DNA from: Cenococcum geophilum 1.58
Taxonomy: Eukaryota; Ascomycota; Dothideomycetes; Gloniales; Gloniaceae
DNA length: 64,000 nt
Direction of reading: 5' to 3'
Assembly: GCA_001692895.1 (NCBI GenBank)
Contig: KV748193.1
Span: 1,488,001 to 1,552,000, forward strand
A program made the translations under genes and the position numbers. Positions 57,640 through 64,000 of the stretch are shown here, piece by piece. Numbering within the stretch: the first letter of the stretch is position 1; every line of letters starts with the position of its first letter. A model generated the notes under the pieces. The model saw only the letters and a list, made by a program, of their open reading frames with translations, searched no databases and had not been told where the DNA came from.

Positions 57640-59800
57640 AGCTTGGCCTATTAGGATATACTAAAGATGCGAGTAGCTAGAGCTTAGAGAAAAATCTAAG
57701 ATAAGAAGAAGCCTAATATAATAACTTAAGCACGAGATAACGCAATTTAGGGTACTATATCACTGCTATACGGCGATAAATTCCATGCAAAAAATAAGTA
57801 GGTAACCTGTATTCGGAGGCTGATCTATAATCGCATTGATATTATTCTTATTGCATAAACCGGCTTTAGTAAAAGCCTTATTATGCAAGTAATTTCAATC
57901 CTTTATAAAAATACTATATCGCTGATATTTCTTCCTCTAAACGAGATTGCAAAAGAGTAAGTTTAAAAGGTTAATTAGATTGGTAGTAATATGCTGCTCC
58001 TTAACGCCGACGTTAAGGATATAGATAAAGCGCTTAAGAATGCAAGAGCCGGCCTATATACTTATATCTTCATTAGTCCTAAGCTTGCTAGTATACCATC
58101 TTTCCAAAATCTGCTTAAAGACCCTGAGTTTAAAAAGCGATTGGCCTTGGTCGCTGTTAATAAAGCTTATCTTATTATACAATAGGGTAAGAAGTTTCGC
58201 CCTAAGTATGCGCAGCTACGCTATATACGCAATCTAATTGGAAGCTTAGTTCCGTGGTTTGCCTATTCTACAACTTTTAATTTGGAAACGTTAGAAACGG
58301 TAAAGAAGTCCTTAGGCTTTAATAACACTAATATATACCTTAAGCAGACTTCTATTTCCCGCAGAGAGCTTATCTTTTGTCTTGGCCAGATACTAAAGAA
58401 TATAATTGCTAAATATACCTTGCTCCGCTTCCTTCTTAATAAGGCTATTAATCCTCTAACTATTGAAATATATATTAATCCTGCCGTCTTTTAGGGAGGG
58501 AGCCGCTTAGCTACTCCGTATAAGATTCCAAAGACTATTATATTCTTTAATACTAGAGTCTAAGCTATAGAGGCGTATAGAAGTATGTCTAAGTACCTAT
58601 AGCAGCTATATCCAGCTTAATATACTAAGAATATCACCCGCTTAATTATGGCCGTATTCCATTAAACAACCTCATTATTTAGCAAGAAGTCAATACTAGA
58701 TAAGTTTAGGAAACTGGCAGAATCTTCTAAGATTTGAATTATTTTTGCCACAGAGGCTATTGGGATTGGTATTAATCTTCCGGATATCTGTAGAGTGGTT
58801 ATATATATAATACCAGCGCCTAAATAACATTTCTCTTTTCTTCTATAGCGTGGTGGTCGAGCTAGTCGCGATAGTAGAAGGGCTAAAGTAATCTTTTTGT
58901 TTAAATACTGGTGCTTTAGTAAATAAGACCTACTCCTATAGCTAAAGCCGAAGGCAGTATACCGTTTAAATTCTCGCCGACAGCGACAGTCTTGCGCACT
59001 ATTATCCTACCCCTCTTCTACCTCTTAGCCATTACCATCACGCGGATTCTGATTACCGTTAGTTAATTTTATAAACTCGGACGACTCGTTAGCTAGCGAT
59101 ACCATCTAGTTAAAGCGGGGAGGTAAAAAGGAAGACAAGCAGAAGCGTACAGAGATAAAAGATGAGTTTTTCCAGCTATGTAACAATTATGAGTGTATTA
59201 AGGAAACACTATATAAGTATTTTGCCGAGCCTAACGCTTTAATTGCTGCCAATACTAATAAAGGCTCCTGCTATAGTCACTGTAATGACTTCCTTTAGTT
59301 AAAAACGCCCAAACGTGAAATATATAATAAGAAGGGGGCAAATCTGGATGCCAAAAAGAATTATATCCTTGAGAGACTTTAGATATAGGCTTAGACATTA
59401 GTAGTACTTACAGCTATTGGTAGATCTGCTCTATTTCCAACATATTATACTATTGCCGTTCTATATACTATGCTATATTAAATAGCATATTAATTCCACC
59501 TAATTACTATATATAAATACCTTAACAACTATATAAACGAATAGGAGCACACAGATCTATTATCTAAAAGTCTATAGCAGGAGCTACGTGCGGCCAATCT
59601 TAAATATAATTATATACTATACCCTTCTTTATAGGGTATAGATGCGATATTTAGGATTTCTAGTGTTAATTTGACGCCGAGCCAGAGTTAAACTTTATTA
59701 ATTAACTCCCTGTTTAATACTACTATATCTACCACTACCACTAGTTAAGCTATATTAGTTGCTACCATATCCGCTGTATAACCGCGACTCTCTTTAAGCC
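57640..59800 (+). pseudogene. RecQ-like superfamily 2 DNA helicase, RIP-damaged
   Basis: Plus-strand reading with the helicase motifs in order: a Q-motif-like region near 57750-57800, Walker A as TGFSKS (57859-57876), a following FLPLNEIAKE segment, motif II at 58159-58170, an SAT-like motif III region near 58262-58275, FATEAIGIGINLPD (motif V, about 58745-58785), RGGRASRD (motif VI, about 58848-58871), and a zinc-binding stretch with Cys residues from about 59175 to 59290. Motif II reads NKAY where DEAH is expected; each change is a G-to-A or C-to-T. TAG/TAA codons interrupt where Gln is expected. RecQ-like helicases of this type are multi-copy in fungi, often subtelomeric or inside mobile DNA; the RIP damage shows this one was repeated. 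The N-terminus is not resolved. Confidence 0.75.
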
Positions 59801-60374
59801 TACCCCCGCGCCAGTCTCCTCTGCGCAATACTTAGGTACTATCGCCTATAAGATATAGCCCATTAAGCTTGCGAAGCCTAAATATACAATGCATTTAGAA
59901 CACACTAGATATAAGGAAGAGAAAGAGGTTTTAGTCATTGTCGCGGTTATAAAGGGAAGGTAAGTTGTTGCTATTCTAATAATATTTTTGCACCCTATAT
60001 GTTCCGCTAAGCCCTATTACTAATAAGCTGTTTAATATATATATAGTGGTATATAGGGAGCTTTGGCTTTATAACTGGATTAATATTACTGTCGTTATAG
60101 GCAGTATGGAAGGGCAAAGCCTGACACTAAAAGATAATACTTAATTAAGCATTGTAAATACAAGAACGGAATAACTTAAGTTATACTAGAGAAGTCGTTA
60201 ATCAATAGAGGGTAGAGGAGAAGTTGTATTAAGGTAAGGTAAGGTTAAAACCTAAGCTCCTTTTGAAATATATATAACCCTAAGTCTTATATATATAATA
60301 AGAAAACGAACTAAAATAACTGAGGGGCATTCAACACTATTATATTACCTCCCCTACCTAAAACGTTGTCCCCT
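59801..60374. other. Spacer between two convergent damaged genes
   Basis: The end of the helicase reading and the end of the minus-strand gene face each other here. A few runs of TATATA and no supported open frame. Terminators for both transcripts would be expected but none can be pointed to. Confidence 0.5.
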
Positions 60375-63300
60375 AACGTTTCCTTACATCTCCTGAAGTG
60401 GGTAATAGATGCCCTAAAAAAGAAGACACCCTAACGCCTAATACTCCTCCAACTTATCGAAAGCTGCCTATACTCCCTCCTCAATTATCGCCTCTGCTTC
60501 TTCCGTATTATCTTCATCTACTACATCTTCTACTTTAAGTTCTGCACTCCTATTATCCTGCGTATTAATATCTCTAGCTTAGAGGTTTAAAGACACTTTT
60601 TCTCTAACAGTATGCATTTCTGCTTGTATTTTCTTCTATAAGGGAGATTGTAGAATACTAGAGTTAATTACCTGCTCTCCCAAAGCAGCACCCCTTTCTA
60701 AAATTAGTGAAGGCGTTAGGCGGTGTAATGCTGCTGGTTTATTAGTGTCTTTTAAGGTACTAATAACTTTCAATAATTATTTAGGGGTAGCATCCCAGAG
60801 GCTATCTCCCTTAGGCTTACTTAGATCCTTTAGTTTACGGTTAATCTCCATAGGCACTACTTTATTATTAAAGATATTAGGACTAAGGTTTAGAGCAGTA
60901 GTCCTAGCGCCTTAAGGCGTAATAGCCCTATCCTTGCCTTTAGTATAGCCTTTAGAACTATGCTTGGTTAACGGAGGAGCGCTAAAAGTTATACCCTTAT
61001 TTTCTAGATCTAAACTTAGGTCTTTAAGGTATTCTAAGTTATCTGCGGGACGCCTATAGCCTTATTCTTTTACCAAAAAGTAAGACCTCGCCCCAAATAC
61101 CTCTTATTTAAATTCCTTAAGCTCTTCAAAACTGTCACAAACAGCCTCAGCAATACGCGCCCTATATCTTTCCCGAAATGCTTCGTATTTATTATTTAAA
61201 GTAGGATCTAGGATTACCCGCTGTTCTGCCCTTACTTAAGGATTATCCTATAAAAGTCTTCCAACTAAAGCATTTAAAAGGGCACTCTTTACCTACAGTT
61301 GTATATAGGCCGGGAATTTATATAGAGAAATACCAGTAATAGGTTCGCTAGTAGGAGTTAAAACCGGGGGAAGACTAGTTAGATTTATCTATACAACCTC
61401 CTACTAGCTCTTAAGCCTAGGGATTTCTAATTTCCTAGTATTTAGTAGGATTGTAATTAAGTCTAAAGTAACAATTAAGCGGCTTAATGTTGCTTAAGAT
61501 GCTCCTTATGCAACAGTAGCTTTTATAAACTATACTTCTTTAGTTTTTAACGCAATAGGCATCTAGTTAAGCTCGAACCTCTTAGTATTAGCCCTAGTCT
61601 AGGCCATCTCCATATTCTTAATACGCCCCCTACTATTAAGTTCTCCGCGCTCTTAAAGCAAATCTACCTATTCTAGTATATACTGATGTATTCTAGGTAG
61701 GAGTTCTGTATAAAACTAACTCCCCTCCTTAACCAAAGAAATACAAGAATGAAGCCAGCTATCTCCAGAATTTGGCCCTCCTTCGCGTACCTAAAGAAGA
61801 TCAATTTCCAAGTTCTATTTTTTAGGAAGATAGCCATTAAGAAACTGGAGCGCGTAGCTTAAATATATAATAAAATAAGTAGCATCATCAGTGCGTAAAG
61901 CCATAGTGTATCTATAGTGCTCCAGATCTATATAAACTACCTATTATAGTAAGGAATAATATATGGTCCAGAGGATACTATCTTTCTCTTCCCTAGCAGT
62001 CTTTCGTAAATGGTATACGTATATATTAAACTCTTCCTTGAAAATGCCTAGAATTCCAACGTCTTCCCACCATTTAAATAAATCGGCGTGGTGGATTCTG
62101 AGCAGGTCCTATTTAAGTTCCCCTTTTAAGCCCAATACAAGCTTTCTTAATCCTACGCAGTCTACTAGATAATTGCTAGGCTGTATAGTAGAATAAGCGT
62201 AAATTCCGAGGTTATTATTTACATACTCTAAGCAACTATTTTTTTTAAACTAGAAATAGGAGCTTTTAGCCGTCTAGAGAATGTCAACAGTATCGTAGTT
62301 TTTAGAGACTAAGTGGATTCGTAAATATAAATTAGTAGAAGAAACGCTAGCATCTAATCCTAATAACCCTACCATTTTCTAAAGATGTATCCGGCATAAC
62401 GCGCGGACTTCTGTTCCATTTCCTTACTAGGCCGCAATAAATTAGTATAAGATAGAAAAGATACCGTCTTCTAGCTCTTTCTTGGAATTAAGGGCCTTAA
62501 TTAATTTAGCTGGCGTTTTAGAATAACACGAGCATTTCATTTTCCACTTTGGCCGTGCTTTTATAACGATTACCTCTCCTTTAATAATTATTATTGCTTT
62601 TCCCTTCCGCCTATTAGCTCTACTAGAAGCCAGAGGCTCCGCAGGTCCTATCTTTAGCTTCTTTCTTAGGGATTTCTTAGAAGCTTTCCTAGCCCTACGT
62701 TTCTATAGGGAGCTAGCGACAAGGTTATCCTCTAAAGACGTAGATTTATTAGATTCGGAGTCTTCTCCTTATGCTTTAGGTACCTTACCTCTAAATAGAA
62801 ATGAGCTACGCAGTATTCTTACATTTAAGCCTTTAACCTCCTTAAAAGGTAACAATAGAGGTGCCGGAGCAACTAGCTCTGGTATAGATTCCTCTTTAGT
62901 TTTAATAGTTAAGGCTAGCACTAAAAGCTTATAGCCTTAGCTTGGATAATAAATAAGCTTTTATTTCTTAATTAACTCCTTATTAACTACTAATCCGAAT
63001 TTATAAGCGGTAAGAAAGTCTAAGGGTATTAGGTATAGGGTCCTTAAGATCCCAACCTTTAAGAGTTCTAGGCGGCTTAGTATTGCATTATTAATTATTT
63101 CTAACGCATCTTTCCTAGAGATCTAACTTCTTTTTACCTAATTAATAAAGATACGGATGCTTTTTAGTATGTAATACGTATAGAAGAGCTTATAGGGACC
63201 TTCTAAAAGTTCCTCTCCCCACTTCTTCTTAATTATATTTCGCACCGCCTTAATTTTATTAATCTTATAGGTAATCTTAGAGAGCTTTTTAATATCCGCA

Positions 63301-63650
63301 AAGGCGTTTTCCCAATCTTTATTTCCCAAATTTCCCTTAAGCTTATTATCCTTCTCAATCTCAACTATTGCATTTTTTGCAGCCTTAACTATATTATGCT
63401 CCTGGTTTATAATAGCCTATATTAAACTATGATAGATGTTTACGCGCTAATCGACTGGGTGGCTTTGGGCGGCCCTAAGGATAACCTCTATTGTTTGCGC
63501 CTTTCCTTAGTATGCGAGGGCCATTGACCGGATAGTAGGAGGCAGAGGCGCAGGAGGCAGAGGCATAGGAGGTAGAGGCGGCGGCTTTCCTTTTAAGCGG
63601 AGTTCTATAGTTCTAGATATTTTTATAGTAATATTTTGTGTGCGTAACGG
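60375..63650 (-). pseudogene. Large unrecognised Lys/Pro-rich protein gene, RIP-damaged
   Basis: A long minus-strand reading of roughly 1,000-1,090 codons runs from about 63650 to about 60375 and is interrupted mainly by TAG/TAA codons at places where CAG/CAA would fit. Near the N-terminus is a proline run (PPPLPPMPLPPAPLPP, about 63540-63590), then a helical region including the open piece 63138-63329, a strongly basic stretch (RRARKASKKSLRKK, about 62650-62710) that looks like a nuclear localisation signal, a segment KWKMKCSCYSKTP with two close Cys (about 62520-62560), a hydrophobic Trp/Tyr-rich middle (about 62100-61750), and an acidic C-terminus (about 60600-60450). I do not recognise the family. 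It faces the RecQ-like helicase tail to tail. Start codon unknown. Confidence 0.6.
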
Positions 63651-64000
63651 GCGTATAGGTAGTATTTTAAGATAAGAGTTATAATAGTATCTTCTTAATA
63701 TAAGAGAAAAGTAAATAGGCGCGTATAACTAAATAAGACGAGATAATAAGAAATCGAAATAAAGGCCTTATGGTATTTTTTAGAAAAAGGTGAATTAAAA
63801 AGGACCGTCATATAAATTGTTAATATGTTAAGGAACTTTAACCGGCGGTTAAAGTTATCTAATTAGTTAGATTTTCCTTACCAAGACTTTTCTATAATAA
63901 TAACATTAGTTAGTACTAAAAATTAACTTTAACCTCTAATATGCTTGACTAAGGTTTCTTAAAGTAAGTAGCTCTTCTCTTAACTTAAAAGGAAATAAAA
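63651..64000. other. AT-rich right edge with palindromic block
   Basis: No gene seen. Possible upstream region of the minus-strand gene; contains copy 4 of the palindromic block. Confidence 0.5.
63834..63856. repeat. Palindromic block, copy 4
   Basis: Same 23-nt palindrome, followed by ATCTAATTAGTTAGAT and then CCTTACCAAGACTTTT, which matches the sequence after copy 2 (CCTTACTAAGACTTTT at 22866-22881). No LTR element is recognisable here, unlike the other three copies. Confidence 0.9.

Overview
The window looks like a transposon graveyard from a filamentous ascomycete (Pezizomycotina). Two things point there: most repeats carry the dinucleotide pattern of repeat-induced point mutation (RIP: TpA in great excess, CpA and TpG scarce), and one of the two intact genes encodes a HET-domain (heterokaryon incompatibility) protein. 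No rRNA, tRNA, CRISPR or telomere array was found.

Layout. 1-600: GC-rich minisatellite and a tetranucleotide tract. About 1021-23269: a chromodomain Gypsy element split by a Copia element on the minus strand (1332-18572), which is split by a Copia element on the plus strand (4405-15556), which is split by a tyrosine-recombinase retroelement with split direct repeats (9724-14736), which itself holds a solitary LTR. 23853-31893: a minus-strand Gypsy element. 33632-36445: a normal-composition island with a three-exon zinc metalloprotease gene. 36809-45790: an old LTR split by a Tc1-like DNA transposon, split in turn by a Gypsy element with 5-bp target duplications. 46859-49121: a second host island with a HET-domain gene and, just behind it, a fragment of a WD40 protein. 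50725-56602: two 5' portions of one Gypsy family, one holding a 426-bp foldback element. 57640-63650: a RIP-damaged RecQ-like helicase (+) facing a large unrecognised Lys/Pro-rich protein gene (-).

How the parts relate. The two intact genes have no visible functional link; they are islands between repeats, as is usual for secreted or lineage-specific protease genes and for incompatibility genes. Four short solitary LTRs (168-319 bp) with perfect target duplications are free of RIP marks while the long elements around them are saturated; one has a heavily RIP-altered sister copy in the same window. The most puzzling signals are a ~43-nt block with a 23-nt palindrome shared by three unrelated retroelements and one other locus, and the helicase/unknown-protein pair. 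All coordinates of degenerate elements are read by eye; ends supported by target duplications are reliable, internal domain limits are approximate.
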